Assembly: GCA_003151535.1 (NCBI GenBank)
Contig: PLXT01000038.1
Coordinates: 13,893-56,312, forward strand
Direction: 5' to 3'
Source: Methanobacterium sp.
Lineage (GTDB): Archaea > Methanobacteriota > Methanobacteria > Methanobacteriales > Methanobacteriaceae
DNA length: 42,420 bases
The notes beneath the pieces were generated by a model. It had not been told where the DNA came from and did not search any database. It saw nothing but the letters and a program-made list of their open reading frames with translations. Position numbers and translations under genes: made by a program. Shown piece by piece: positions 15,961 to 25,185 of the stretch (position 1 is the first letter of the stretch; every line of letters starts with the position of its first letter).

Positions 15961-16749
15961 ATGTCAAGATTCATAGCATTTGCTTCTGGAAAGGGTGGAG
16001 TCGGAAGAACATCATTAACATTCAACTTGGGAGTTGCACTGTCGCTCTTTGGAGAAAAAATTGTCATGCTAGACTTAGATTTAGTCATGGCTAATTTGGA
16101 TGTCATTACAGGGCTTTTAAATCCTGATGTTACCTTACATGATGTGCTTGTACGTGACAAATCAATAGATGAATGTGTTTATGAAGTCAATCAGGGAATA
16201 CGTGTAGTGCCAACTGGAATTCATTTTGAAACATTGAAACATATAAATCCCAATTATATCTCATGGAACAAGATAATGAACGAGATATCTGAATATGGGG
16301 ACACGTTTTTAATGGATCTTCCAGCAGGAATTAATGCAAATGTCTTTGAAGGGCTTCCAGAGAATACAGAAGCTATATTAGTTACTCAATCAACCATGCC
16401 ATCAGTAGCTGATGCATTAAAGATAAGAATACTTTTCAACGAGCTTAATATCAAGATAAGTGGTTTTGTATTGAACATGTGGTATGATGATAAGTTTCTT
16501 CTCTCGGAAAATGAAATTGAATCTATACTTGAAATTCCAATGATAGGTCTAATACCCTATGACAGGGAAGTGGAAAGATCCATGGCACTTGGAAGATCGG
16601 TTGTAGAAGTAAACCCTTCATCTCCAACAAGTAATGCAATAATGCAACTTGCTGCTGATCTATTAGGGAAAGATTATAAGCCTATTGAACCTAATAAAGA
16701 TGATATAGTGGGTAGAATAAAGAAATTTGTTGGATTACTTCCAGAATAA
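15961..16749 (+). CDS. MinD-like ATPase paralogue with Arg replacing the P-loop Lys
   Basis: This protein of 262 residues is clearly paralogous to the gene before it (GKGGVGRTSL, LDLDLVMANLDVITG, VTLHDVL, MDLPAGIN, PSVADALKIRI, PTSNAIMQLAADLLGKDYKPIEP). The signature Lys11 is kept but the Walker A GK(T/S) is GRT (codons GGA AGA ACA), so residue 16 is Arg. In related ATPases changes at this Lys impair nucleotide binding or hydrolysis. The C-terminus DDIVGRIKKFVGLLPE may still be an amphipathic helix. No strong RBS precedes the ATG. A possible role is a non-hydrolysing partner or regulator of the canonical copy; that is inference. Confidence 0.88.
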   Translation: MSRFIAFASGKGGVGRTSLTFNLGVALSLFGEKIVMLDLDLVMANLDVITGLLNPDVTLHDVLVRDKSIDECVYEVNQGIRVVPTGIHFETLKHINPNYISWNKIMNEISEYGDTFLMDLPAGINANVFEGLPENTEAILVTQSTMPSVADALKIRILFNELNIKISGFVLNMWYDDKFLLSENEIESILEIPMIGLIPYDREVERSMALGRSVVEVNPSSPTSNAIMQLAADLLGKDYKPIEPNKDDIVGRIKKFVGLLPE

Positions 16750-16798
16750 CATATACAAATCAATCATTTTTTTTAATATTATACATGGGGAATAATAC

Positions 16799-17674
16799 AT
16801 GAAAAATCCCAAATTAGATGTTCTTGGACTTGGAACCTGCAACACTGATTTTTTAATGAATGTGTCTCGTTTTTCAGATGCTGATGATGAGGTGGATATT
16901 GAAAAACTTCGTATATCCCTCGGCGGATCTGCAGCCAACTTCACAGTAGGAGTATCTCGTTTGGGTTTAAATGCAGGTATAATGGCTCGAATAGGAAAAG
17001 ATCAGTATGGAAAATACATTCTATCAGAATTTAAACGGGAAAATATCGATACTAACAGGTTGATCCCTATTGATGAAAAAACAGGAATGGCATTTATAGC
17101 AGTTGAACCCGAGGGTGAAAGGTCTATTTATACATTTATGGGGGCTAATTCTAAATTTAAACTCGAAAATGGAGATATTGCTCTCATAAAACATTCAGAA
17201 ATACTTCATATCACAGGTATGTACATTGAAGTTGTTGAAGAAGCTTCAAAATATGCCAACACATTATCATTTAATCCTGGTGCCCTATTGTCATCCTATG
17301 GTTTAGATAATCTTGAACAGATACTTAAAAGAACTGATATTCTATTTCTAAACCAAAAGGAGGTTACAATACTGACAGATATGGAATGTAATGATGGTGC
17401 TTTAAAGCTTGTTGAAACTGGAGTACCATTGGTAGTTGTTACAATGGGGAATAAAGGAGTGACTGTTTATAACCAATCAGGCCAGATTCATTATCCTGCT
17501 AATAAACTGAATGTTCTTGATACAACTGGTGCAGGTGATTCATTTGCAGCAGGATTTATTACATCATTTTATCAAAAAAAAGGTCTTAAAGAATGTTTAA
17601 AAGCTGGAAATGAATCTGCTGCTAATTGTGTTAGTAAATTAGGTGCATTAGATATGAAATATAAATTTATATGA
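16799..17674 (+). CDS. PfkB-family sugar or nucleoside kinase
   Basis: This protein of 291 residues has both PfkB signatures: GGSAANFTVGVSRLG near residue 40 and DTTGAGDSFAAGF near residue 240, whose Asp is the catalytic base. KTGMAFIAVEPEGERSIYTFMGAN lines the substrate site. The family phosphorylates ribose, fructose, adenosine or related substrates; methanogen homologues include ribokinase-like and broad nucleoside kinases. The substrate cannot be assigned here. GGGGAAT precedes the ATG. It follows the second MinD by 49 bases and converges on the TatD-family gene. Confidence 0.85.
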   Translation: MKNPKLDVLGLGTCNTDFLMNVSRFSDADDEVDIEKLRISLGGSAANFTVGVSRLGLNAGIMARIGKDQYGKYILSEFKRENIDTNRLIPIDEKTGMAFIAVEPEGERSIYTFMGANSKFKLENGDIALIKHSEILHITGMYIEVVEEASKYANTLSFNPGALLSSYGLDNLEQILKRTDILFLNQKEVTILTDMECNDGALKLVETGVPLVVVTMGNKGVTVYNQSGQIHYPANKLNVLDTTGAGDSFAAGFITSFYQKKGLKECLKAGNESAANCVSKLGALDMKYKFI

Positions 17675-17700
17675 TATGGGTAATTTATTTCTTATCATAT
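17669..17700. terminator. Inverted repeat spanning two convergent stop codons
   Basis: ATATGATA (17669-17676) and TATCATAT (17693-17700) form a perfect 8-bp stem with a 16-base loop containing T-rich sequence. The TGA of the PfkB-family gene (17672-17674) lies in the left arm and the TGA of the TatD-family gene (17697-17695) lies in the right arm. It could act as a shared bidirectional stop. Confidence 0.4.
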
Positions 17701-18450
17701 CTTGTAAAACTCTGCTGCATTACTGTAAGATACTTTTTTAATATTTTCTGGCTTCACACCTGAAAGTTTAAGTTTGTGAACTGTTTTAGGAACTGATAAC
17801 GGGTCAGATGGGGAGGAACTCATATCACTATCCAAAACAAATTTATCGTAGCCATATTCATCCATCATTTTAACAGCTTCGTCTGAAGTCATCTTCTGGG
17901 GTTGAACAGTCAGTCCTAAAATCCCATTAAAATCTAAAACTCGCCTAATTATAGATTTATCAACATGATCTAACAGCACCAAACTTGTATCAATATTATC
18001 TTCTATTATGGTGGCAGTTAATTCAGTAATTTCTTTTTTATTCTTTCTTGGTGTATGGACTATAACTTTAATGCTAAGTTCTTGTGCAAGGTTTAATTGT
18101 TTTATGAATACTTCTTTCTCCTGTTTCGAACCAGTTTCAAGTCCAATTTCCCCAATAGCAACCACATTTTTATTATCAAGCAGTTCTGGCAGTTTCGCAA
18201 GAACAATTTCATAATCAGGCGATATGCTTCGTGGGTGTACACCTACAGCAGAGTATAACTTTACTCCATTCTTAGCTGCTCTTTTAGTATCATTTTCCAT
18301 AATTCGGTGTATATGATCTAAAACAACTTCTGATGTACTCATTCTCATAGGATCATGTGCACAACTAACCGCTGTATCAACACCTGCAACAGCCATCTTT
18401 TCAAAATCTTCATATGGTCTTGTATCTGCATGTATATGGGCATCTATCAT
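17695..18450 (-). CDS. TatD-family metal-dependent hydrolase
   Basis: This protein of 251 residues is an amidohydrolase-like TIM barrel. It starts MIDAHIHADTRP (metal ligands His5 and His7), and contains AVGVHPRSI, VVAIGEIGLETG (ligand Glu), QLNLAQELSIKVIVHTPRKNK (ligand His), LLDHVDKS, and KFVLDSDMSS (ligand Asp). TatD proteins are nucleases or general phosphoesterases. Several archaeal members are of unknown substrate, and this one is divergent from bacterial TatD at the C-terminal end. It converges with the PfkB gene. Confidence 0.82.
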   Translation of the reverse strand: MIDAHIHADTRPYEDFEKMAVAGVDTAVSCAHDPMRMSTSEVVLDHIHRIMENDTKRAAKNGVKLYSAVGVHPRSISPDYEIVLAKLPELLDNKNVVAIGEIGLETGSKQEKEVFIKQLNLAQELSIKVIVHTPRKNKKEITELTATIIEDNIDTSLVLLDHVDKSIIRRVLDFNGILGLTVQPQKMTSDEAVKMMDEYGYDKFVLDSDMSSSPSDPLSVPKTVHKLKLSGVKPENIKKVSYSNAAEFYKI

Positions 18451-18557
18451 ATTTTCACCTTTTAAGAGCTATCAATGGAGTTAACATATATTAATATATT
18501 TATTTTAATATCCTAAATAATATTCCGAGAAAATAATTAAAAGGAAAGAAAAAAAAT

Positions 18558-20279
18558 TTAGATATCTTCAAATTCTATTCTACCTTCTAGAAGACTTATC
18601 AAAATATTGTAAATATCTTTTATTGGTTTTCTAATCTGTTTTAAATCATCTCTATTTCTTATAGTAACAGTGTTTGTTTCAAGTGATTCATGATCCACTG
18701 TTATGGCGAAAGGTACACCTATTTCGTCAGCTCTTGCATATCTACGTCCAATAGTGCCTGATCCATCGTACTCAGCTATTATGCCCTGATTTCTGAATTC
18801 GTCCTTTAACTTATGGGCAGTTTCAACCAGTTCATCCTTGTTTACAAGTGGAAAAACACTGACACCAATAGGTGCTATCTGTTTTTCTAGTTTTAGATAT
18901 GTTCTATCTTCATTTTCTTTATAAGAATGAAGTAGTACTGAGTAGATAATACGGTCAATTCCATAAGATGGTTCAATCACATGTGGGAGTACCTTTTCTC
19001 CACGTATAATTTCCTCACGTTCTTCAAAACTGATTATATCTGGAGTTATTTCATGGAGGTTACCTTCAAGTTCCAATTTAAATTTACCATCTGCTTCGAA
19101 TGCCTTTTTGATATTAGAGGCATCTAAATTTTTTAAGGAATCTAATATTTTAGGTGCATTCCCCTTGAATAGAGGACCGAATTTTTTCATATCGGGTTTT
19201 ACACTTAGTTTGGTAATGGTTTTTGGTTCGTTATACTCTATGAAAACACTCAGATCTTCCTTACTATGGATGCTGTGAGATTTTAAGTCAAAATCTGTTC
19301 TATCGGCGATACCTATTATTTCGATCCATCCGAACCTATCTGTTAGGACTTCAACATCCCAACAGTCGATAGCATAATGGGCCATCTCAGTTGGTAGATG
19401 TTGTCTAAATCTTATTACTTCCGATGGAATTCCAAGATCAGACAGGAACCTTGCAGCTAAGCATAGCTGATACGTTAATATTTCGCTTGATATTATACCC
19501 TCTTCAACTGCTTTTTTTGCATTAATTTTTTCCAGTTCTCTGGTGTTCATCTGATTTTTAGCGGAAAATAATGTTAAAATATCATCTGCAAAGTTATCAA
19601 ATTTCGGATGGGTTTTGATAGATGGATCAACAAATATCTCTGCTTCGGCTTGTGTGAACTCTCGAAGTCTAATAATTCCTTGACGTGGAGAAATCTCATT
19701 ACGGTATGCCTTACCAATCTGAACGACTCCGAAGGGTAGTTTTCCTCTGAAAAATCTTAAAAGTCTTTTAAATGGTATAAATATTCCTTGTGCTGTTTCT
19801 GGACGCATATAACCGGTTTTTTTACCTTTTGCGCCAATAAGTGTTTGGAACATTAGATTATAGCTCCATACATGAGTTAAATGGCCACCACATTTGGGAC
19901 AGACTATCTGATTTTCTGACAAGATTTCGGTAAGCTTCTGATCTTCAAGACCTTCAACCTCTTGGTCTATAACATCTTCGATGATATGATCTGCTCTATA
20001 AACTTCCATACACTCCTTACACTCAGTCATAGGATCTGTAAAATGGTCTACATGTCCGGATGCTTTTAGAGCTTCTTCTGGCATTATGGTTGGGGATTCT
20101 ATTTCATAGAAACCTTCCCTTACTATGTAATATTTCCTCCATTTCTCAATGATATTACTTTTTAATATGGCGCCTAAAGGGCCGTAATCAAAAAATCCTG
20201 CTGATCCGGAGTAAATTTCAAATGAAGACCATAGAAATCCTCTTTTCTTGGCTATATTCATTACTTTATTATCTGTCAT
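18558..20279 (-). CDS. glyS: Glycyl-tRNA synthetase (archaeal/eukaryotic alpha2 type)
   Basis: It charges tRNA-Gly. The class II fold shows FLWSSFEIYSGSAGFFDYGPLG, motif 1 region, motif 2 (FRNEISPRQGIIRLREFTQAEAE, read as YRNEISPRQG) and motif 3 (PSYGIDRIIYS). A zinc-binding insertion CKEC...CPKCGGH, common in this type, follows. The C-terminal anticodon-binding domain begins at IAPIGVSVFPLV. I chose the ATG at 20279 (573 residues) because GAGGAT lies just upstream and the product begins MTDNKVMNIAKKRGF. An upstream ATG at 20303 would add eight residues without a better RBS. It is last in a leftward series with dcd, DUF1512 and the methyltransferase. Confidence 0.96.
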   Translation of the reverse strand: MTDNKVMNIAKKRGFLWSSFEIYSGSAGFFDYGPLGAILKSNIIEKWRKYYIVREGFYEIESPTIMPEEALKASGHVDHFTDPMTECKECMEVYRADHIIEDVIDQEVEGLEDQKLTEILSENQIVCPKCGGHLTHVWSYNLMFQTLIGAKGKKTGYMRPETAQGIFIPFKRLLRFFRGKLPFGVVQIGKAYRNEISPRQGIIRLREFTQAEAEIFVDPSIKTHPKFDNFADDILTLFSAKNQMNTRELEKINAKKAVEEGIISSEILTYQLCLAARFLSDLGIPSEVIRFRQHLPTEMAHYAIDCWDVEVLTDRFGWIEIIGIADRTDFDLKSHSIHSKEDLSVFIEYNEPKTITKLSVKPDMKKFGPLFKGNAPKILDSLKNLDASNIKKAFEADGKFKLELEGNLHEITPDIISFEEREEIIRGEKVLPHVIEPSYGIDRIIYSVLLHSYKENEDRTYLKLEKQIAPIGVSVFPLVNKDELVETAHKLKDEFRNQGIIAEYDGSGTIGRRYARADEIGVPFAITVDHESLETNTVTIRNRDDLKQIRKPIKDIYNILISLLEGRIEFEDI

Positions 20280-20325
20280 TTTAAATCCTCGAAATAAAAT
20301 CAATTGAATTGTTCAGTTGCAATGT

Positions 20326-20934
20326 TTAATCCTTAATCAGTGTAGATCCCCTGATCAGTTCATAATCATGTTTAATTCTACTGGTAACAGGGCGACTTTG
20401 GTTCATATATTTGCTATCACGTTCAGGATGTCCATATGGTCTTTCCGCAGGTGATGTCATCGTTTCAAATACTATTTGGCAAACTCTCTGACCTGTGTAT
20501 AGTGCAACAGGCATTTTTCCAATATTTGAAATTTCCAGAGTTATTTTACCACAGAACCCAGGGTCTATATAGCCAGCTGTAACATGCATGGTAATTCCCA
20601 ACCTTCCCATTGATGAACGACCTTCTACTCTTGCAACAAGGTTATTGGGAAGTTCTACAGTTTCGTAAGTAGTGGCAAGTGCAAACTCACCGGGATGAAT
20701 TATAAAAGGCTGCCCTTCTTCTATATAAAATGATTCCATATATCCATCAATGTCTGATTTGTCCATTGGATCGATACAGGGTTTTCTTATTATTTTGAAG
20801 CTCTTAAACTCATTTCCAATCCTTAAATCTACTGAAGATGGTTGGATCTGTTTTTCAGGTTCTTTTAAAGGTTTGATAACTATTTTACCTAATTTTATAT
20901 GTTCTTTTATATCCTTGTCACTTAGAATGGCCAT
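20326..20934 (-). CDS. dcd: dCTP deaminase, possibly bifunctional dCTP deaminase/dUTPase
   Basis: It deaminates dCTP to dUTP, and archaeal bifunctional forms go on to dUMP. Motifs: QPSSVDLRIGNEF, HPGEFALATTYETVELP, EGRSSMGRLGITMHVTAGYIDPGF (active site) and TGQRVCQIVFETM. The length of 202 residues matches the Methanocaldococcus bifunctional enzyme (about 204). The C-terminal part (RPYGHPERDSKYMNQSRP) covers the nucleotide. Which activity predominates cannot be told from the sequence. It lies one base from the DUF1512 stop. Confidence 0.93.
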   Translation of the reverse strand: MAILSDKDIKEHIKLGKIVIKPLKEPEKQIQPSSVDLRIGNEFKSFKIIRKPCIDPMDKSDIDGYMESFYIEEGQPFIIHPGEFALATTYETVELPNNLVARVEGRSSMGRLGITMHVTAGYIDPGFCGKITLEISNIGKMPVALYTGQRVCQIVFETMTSPAERPYGHPERDSKYMNQSRPVTSRIKHDYELIRGSTLIKD

Positions 20935-22080
20935 TTAATGCCCTCGTTTTCCTTTTTTGATATCTTCTTTTATGTTTATCTTTGTTATATCTTTGACTAT
21001 GTTAGGTACTCCACAGCTGTTACCAACACCTAATACCATTATTTTAGTTCCTGGTTCTGAGAGAGATATGGAGTTTTGAAGTACTTTTAAAGCTTTTTTT
21101 GAAGATTCTAATATTTTTTGGGTCATTTGACACATTGCCTCTTCAGGCCCCATTTTGACAATTATTGCGTTGACTTCAAGATCATTTTTTGCCATTTGTT
21201 CCTCAATAAGCCACTTATCCACCCCAAATCCTCCGATAACTACGCCTATTCCTTCAGCAACCGATCCAGTTTCTTCACCTTCTAGTTTCTGTGCAGCATC
21301 TACAGTAATTAATCTTTTAATGCCTTTTTCTTTTATTAAGCGATTTACAGTTTTTCCTATCTTTCCTACTCTAGCACCTGGACCTTTTGCGCGCATGATA
21401 ATTATTTCACGACCGTCCACTATTTTTTTGCCAATTACAATATCTTCATAATATTCCAGTTCATTATCGGACAAGTTTTCCATTAACATACCTGCAACTA
21501 AGGGTCCTATACCATCACCAACGGGATTTCCATCTGAGAAAGCGTTCACACCTTCATATTCTGCCTTAACTAATCTCATGATCATTGGAAGCCCCATCTG
21601 AAGCATCAAAAGTATTTGTAGATTTCCTGTTTTTTTTGAAAGTTCCAAATTATGTCTTACCATCTTTGCCACACCATTAATACCGAGTGTTGCTTTTAGG
21701 GTCATTGTAATATTAGACTTCCATTCATCATCAGCATTTGGTGCGATTGTTTTTGTCATGTATTGAAATTTCTCTTCACCCAAGTCTAATATGCTTTCAA
21801 ATTTGTCCATTATTCCTGCAGGATCCAATGAAACGGGTGGAACAATGAAAAATTCCATGAAATTATCAACGGCAGTAGTAGGATCATTTTTAGGATTGCC
21901 CTGTTCAATAGAAACCTTTATCAATTTCAATTTTGATTCCTTAACCATATTCTCAATCTGGAATGTATAATTAGCTATTGAAGAGTTAATCCTCATTTTT
22001 AGTAGAATAGGAAGCAATATAACCAATAATACAACAGCAATGATTACAATTATATCGAAGGGTGTGATTCCTAGAAACAT
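20935..22080 (-). CDS. DUF1512-family membrane-anchored protein
   Basis: This protein of about 381 residues has one N-terminal membrane segment (ITPFDIIVIIAVVLLVILLPILL) and a large soluble domain with conserved-looking motifs GVNAFSDGNPVGDGIGPLVAG, GKKIVDGREIIIMRAKGPGARVGKIG, LITVDAAQKLEGEETGSVAEGIGVVIGG and VLGVGNSCGVPN. I recognise it as DUF1512, an archaeal family of unknown function. Two ATGs are possible (22083 and 22080). I prefer 22080 because GAGGA is six bases upstream. The start overlaps the methyltransferase stop. Gene order methyltransferase-DUF1512-dcd-glyS is tight and suggests one operon. DUF1512 could be an enzyme acting at the membrane. Confidence 0.75.
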   Translation of the reverse strand: MFLGITPFDIIVIIAVVLLVILLPILLKMRINSSIANYTFQIENMVKESKLKLIKVSIEQGNPKNDPTTAVDNFMEFFIVPPVSLDPAGIMDKFESILDLGEEKFQYMTKTIAPNADDEWKSNITMTLKATLGINGVAKMVRHNLELSKKTGNLQILLMLQMGLPMIMRLVKAEYEGVNAFSDGNPVGDGIGPLVAGMLMENLSDNELEYYEDIVIGKKIVDGREIIIMRAKGPGARVGKIGKTVNRLIKEKGIKRLITVDAAQKLEGEETGSVAEGIGVVIGGFGVDKWLIEEQMAKNDLEVNAIIVKMGPEEAMCQMTQKILESSKKALKVLQNSISLSEPGTKIMVLGVGNSCGVPNIVKDITKINIKEDIKKGKRGH

Positions 22081-22799
22081 CATAGTTCCTCTTTATTATT
22101 TATTTTCTTAATCCGAGATTTTATTCTTCTCAATGTCCCTTTCAATGTATGTGCTTCACGTCCAGATATGAAAGCCCTTCCAATTATTCTTTTGAAGACA
22201 AGTGAAGCATTATTATTCTTATGTTGAGGATATCCAAGTTTAAGAATTATTTCGTCCATATAATCCATCAAACTTTCCTTTTCAGCAGATGAGGCTGCTT
22301 CAAGGCGGTCAACAGGATAAGATTTTTCTTTTTTAAACATCTCATAGAATATTATGGCTGCTGCATGGGTTATATTTAATATTGGGTAAGTTTCATGGGT
22401 TGGTATACTTACTATTACATCACAAAGTGCTATCTCTTTATTTGAAAGTCCATTTCCTTCTCGACCAAATATCAATGCTAAATTACCATTATAATTAATC
22501 GAAACTGCTAGTTGTTCTGGAGTTATGGCAATTCTTGCTACATTGTAACTTCCACCAGCAGTTCCTGTTGTTGCAACTGCTGAATCAATTTTCTTATGAA
22601 TTAGAAACTTTTCTAAGGAATCATATGTTTTTAAGTTATTAACAACATCCCTAGCATGCATGGCTTGGTAATAACTTTCATCTTCAAGTTTACAAGGATT
22701 TATTAACACAAGATTAGTGAGTCCAAAATTTTTCATGGTCCTTGCAAGAAAACCGATATTTCCAGGAGTCTCTGGTTCAACAAACACCACATAGATCAT
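22080..22799 (-). CDS. SPOUT RNA methyltransferase, TrmJ-like
   Basis: This protein of 239 residues belongs to the SpoU/TrmH class. Motif 1 is VFVEPETPGNIGFLARTMKNFGL, motif 2 is LIFGREGNGLSNKEI, and motif 3 is IPTHETYPILNITHAAAII; these form the trefoil-knot SAM site. TrmJ 2'-O-methylates residue 32 of tRNA. The C-terminal helical extension (80 residues) resembles TrmJ. It overlaps the start of the DUF1512 gene by one to four bases. Alternatives are other TrmH-class enzymes. Confidence 0.85.
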   Translation of the reverse strand: MIYVVFVEPETPGNIGFLARTMKNFGLTNLVLINPCKLEDESYYQAMHARDVVNNLKTYDSLEKFLIHKKIDSAVATTGTAGGSYNVARIAITPEQLAVSINYNGNLALIFGREGNGLSNKEIALCDVIVSIPTHETYPILNITHAAAIIFYEMFKKEKSYPVDRLEAASSAEKESLMDYMDEIILKLGYPQHKNNNASLVFKRIIGRAFISGREAHTLKGTLRRIKSRIKKINNKEEL

Positions 22800-22850
22800 A
22801 TTTTACAACTCGTAAATTTTAGGACAGGTATTAAAATTTTCTTAATATTA

Positions 22851-24395
22851 TTATGAATAAGCCATTTCAAGAAGTTTCAATATATTTAATACCTTTACAT
22901 TGGTAATACCTGCTTTTTCAAGGCTGTCTTTAATGTTGTATTCACAGAATGGGCATATAGTTACTACAGCATCGACACCTAGATCTTTAACCATATCGAC
23001 TTTCTTTTTTCCCAATCCTGCTGCAATCTCTGGTTTTCCTGCACGCACTCCTCCACCGGCACCACAGCACTGATCTGGTATTTCCATCTCAACAAATTCG
23101 AGCCCTTTTATTTTTCTAAGTATTTCTCTGGGTTCTTTACTTATACCTTGTCCCCTAACGAGATGACATGGGTCATGATATGTTACTCTCATGTTCAGTG
23201 GTTTCATATCTTTTGTATTCAACCTTTCAGCCAAGAACTCACTAATATCTATTACATTCAAGTTAACACCATATTTGGGGTAGTCATTTTTAAGAGTTGA
23301 GCCACATCCAGCGCATACTGTTACAATTGTGTCATAATCCTTGAAAACTTCCTGATTTCTTTTAACGAGATCTGGAACTGCGTCTGTCTGTCCAGTTCGA
23401 AGTAGTGGAGAGCCACAGCATACCTGATCTGTTGGCACAACAACATCAACATCGTTGTATTCCATGACTTTAAGTAGAGCGACTCCTATCTCTGGAAGTC
23501 GGTAATCAACCATGCAACCTGTAAAAAAGGCAACTTTTTGTTTTGCATGTCCTTCAGATTTAATAAGTGTTTCAGATTTAGATGGTCTATCTGTAGGTAT
23601 TTTTCCTTCTGAGACTGCTTTTATAAACCCTTCTCCATATGGACCTTTTCCCATGGGTTTAACAGATCTTCCAGTACTTTTAATAAGCTCTTTAACATCT
23701 CTATGTACTGGTAGTGGTCCAACATCTTCCTTACAAGCAATTTCTCTTAGTTTTTCAATGGCGGCTCCGAACGTATTTATCTCCTTTGGACACACTTCTA
23801 CACACTTTCCGCAAGAGGTACAACAGTACAGTCCTTCATCAAATCCTTCACTTGCACGGTCTTCACAGTCCCTAGGATCTAATGCAAACTTGGAGATGTA
23901 ACGCATGAAGTATGGACCAGCAAACTCCTTAGTTTCTTGTACAACAGGACAAGACGAAATGCATGATAAGCATTCAATACAACTTCGAATTTTTTTAGTA
24001 TCGGCATATTCTTCTGGATTTATAATTGCAGGACATTCTGGGATGGTGCAGTCACCTGATAAGTATAGACCTAATTCACCAACCTTTGCATCAAATTTTG
24101 ATCTATCAACAACTAAATCCTTGATAACATCGAAATCAAGTGGTTCTATTAGAGCATCATCAACTATTTCAGCTTTGCAGGCTAGAACAACATTACCATT
24201 CATTTTTAGAGCGCAAGATCCACACTGACCAGCTCTACAAGAGCACCTGTAAGCAATATCTGCATTATATTTTTGGTTGATGTAGTTCAATGCATCTAAG
24301 ATCTTCATTTTCTCTTTCTCTTGGATGTTATAGCTTTCTATATGGGCGATTTCACCTTTTTCAGGGTTTTGCCTTAAAATATTGACCTTTATCAT
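22851..24395 (-). CDS. tfrB: Thiol:fumarate reductase subunit B (CoM/CoB:fumarate reductase)
   Basis: It reduces fumarate to succinate with CoM-SH and CoB-SH as donors; this subunit handles the thiols. Counting from the ATG at 24395, the N-terminus carries a plant-type [2Fe-2S] site (SCRAGQCGSCALKMNG, then Cys73), then two [4Fe-4S] motifs (CIECLSCISSCP and CCTSCGKCVEVCPKEI), then two CCG domains as in HdrB (TGCMVDYRLP to CCGSP, and DPCHLVRGQ to CCGAGGG). At 514 residues it is slightly longer than the marburgensis protein as I recall. A GTG at 24407 is possible, but GGAG before 24395 and a TATA box at 24425-24432 favour the ATG. tfrA is not adjacent here. Confidence 0.93.
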   Translation of the reverse strand: MIKVNILRQNPEKGEIAHIESYNIQEKEKMKILDALNYINQKYNADIAYRCSCRAGQCGSCALKMNGNVVLACKAEIVDDALIEPLDFDVIKDLVVDRSKFDAKVGELGLYLSGDCTIPECPAIINPEEYADTKKIRSCIECLSCISSCPVVQETKEFAGPYFMRYISKFALDPRDCEDRASEGFDEGLYCCTSCGKCVEVCPKEINTFGAAIEKLREIACKEDVGPLPVHRDVKELIKSTGRSVKPMGKGPYGEGFIKAVSEGKIPTDRPSKSETLIKSEGHAKQKVAFFTGCMVDYRLPEIGVALLKVMEYNDVDVVVPTDQVCCGSPLLRTGQTDAVPDLVKRNQEVFKDYDTIVTVCAGCGSTLKNDYPKYGVNLNVIDISEFLAERLNTKDMKPLNMRVTYHDPCHLVRGQGISKEPREILRKIKGLEFVEMEIPDQCCGAGGGVRAGKPEIAAGLGKKKVDMVKDLGVDAVVTICPFCEYNIKDSLEKAGITNVKVLNILKLLEMAYS

Positions 24396-24424
24396 TTCTA
24401 TCTCCACATTGTTAATGAAAAAAC

Positions 24425-24432
24425 TATTTAAA
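24425..24432 (-). promoter_or_regulatory. TATA box for tfrB
   Basis: Minus strand TTTAAATA inside CTTTTTTAAATAG, 30 bases before the ATG at 24395. This predicts a very short leader that just includes the GGAG RBS and makes the upstream GTG start unlikely. The rest of 24408-24612 is AT-rich and featureless. Confidence 0.5.
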
Positions 24433-24612
24433 AAAGATTCATTTAGAGTCAGAACTTAATAGTAATGCTTTTTATCCATTAAACGGTTCTATCAATTATT
24501 TTTATTCTTTTGATAATATCATATTGGTTTATATATTATAAATAATTTATAAAACGAAATTTGAATCTTAGGAATTATTAATTATTAAATAGATTTTTAG
24601 GATTAAAACAGC

Positions 24613-25185
24613 TTAAGCGTGGTTGTATATGAGTTTCCTTATTAAAAGCCAGTAAATTAAAAGTTCATCTTCCAGATTTTTATAATTAGGATATTTATTG
24701 GATATTATATTCCAGAATTTTTTGTTGTGTCCCATTTCAACGAGATGAGCTAATTCATGATATACAACATATTCAATTAGGTAAGAAGGTAAATGCATGA
24801 GGTAAATATTAATGTTAATGTTCTTTTTAGAGCTGCAACTTCCCCAACGGGTTTTCATCCGTTTGAAGTAGATTTTATTAATCTTTACGTTCAATTCTTT
24901 TGATAATTCCTCAACAGATAATAAAACCATGGTCCTAAATTCTTTATCAGTTCTTAATAAATTGAGTTCTTTATTTTCTGCTTCTTTTTGTGATGCTTTA
25001 ATACGGCTAAGTTTTTTATATATCCATTTTTCACTATTTTTGATAATTTCTTCGTCTTTATTATAATTTAAAGGCATTATCAAGCGTATACTATCTGTTT
25101 TTATTTCTAATCTTGCATATTTAACATTTCTATGGATTACTTCATATTCCACTTCAATATCATTGATTTTAGTTTTTTTTATCAT
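24613..25185 (-). CDS. YgjP/DUF45-like zinc metallopeptidase
   Basis: This protein of 190 residues ends in a zincin core: RWGSCSSKKNININIYLMHLP, HELAH (His143, Glu144, His147) and a third ligand in MGHNKKFW (His153). The N-terminal domain (EVEYEVIHRNVKYARLEIKTDSIRLIMP) is the YgjP fold. These SprT-like proteins occur in bacteria and archaea, sometimes near restriction systems; none is visible here. The substrate is unknown. It is shorter than typical members (about 230) but the active site is complete. It is divergent from iorA and stands alone. Confidence 0.82.
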   Translation of the reverse strand: MIKKTKINDIEVEYEVIHRNVKYARLEIKTDSIRLIMPLNYNKDEEIIKNSEKWIYKKLSRIKASQKEAENKELNLLRTDKEFRTMVLLSVEELSKELNVKINKIYFKRMKTRWGSCSSKKNININIYLMHLPSYLIEYVVYHELAHLVEMGHNKKFWNIISNKYPNYKNLEDELLIYWLLIRKLIYNHA

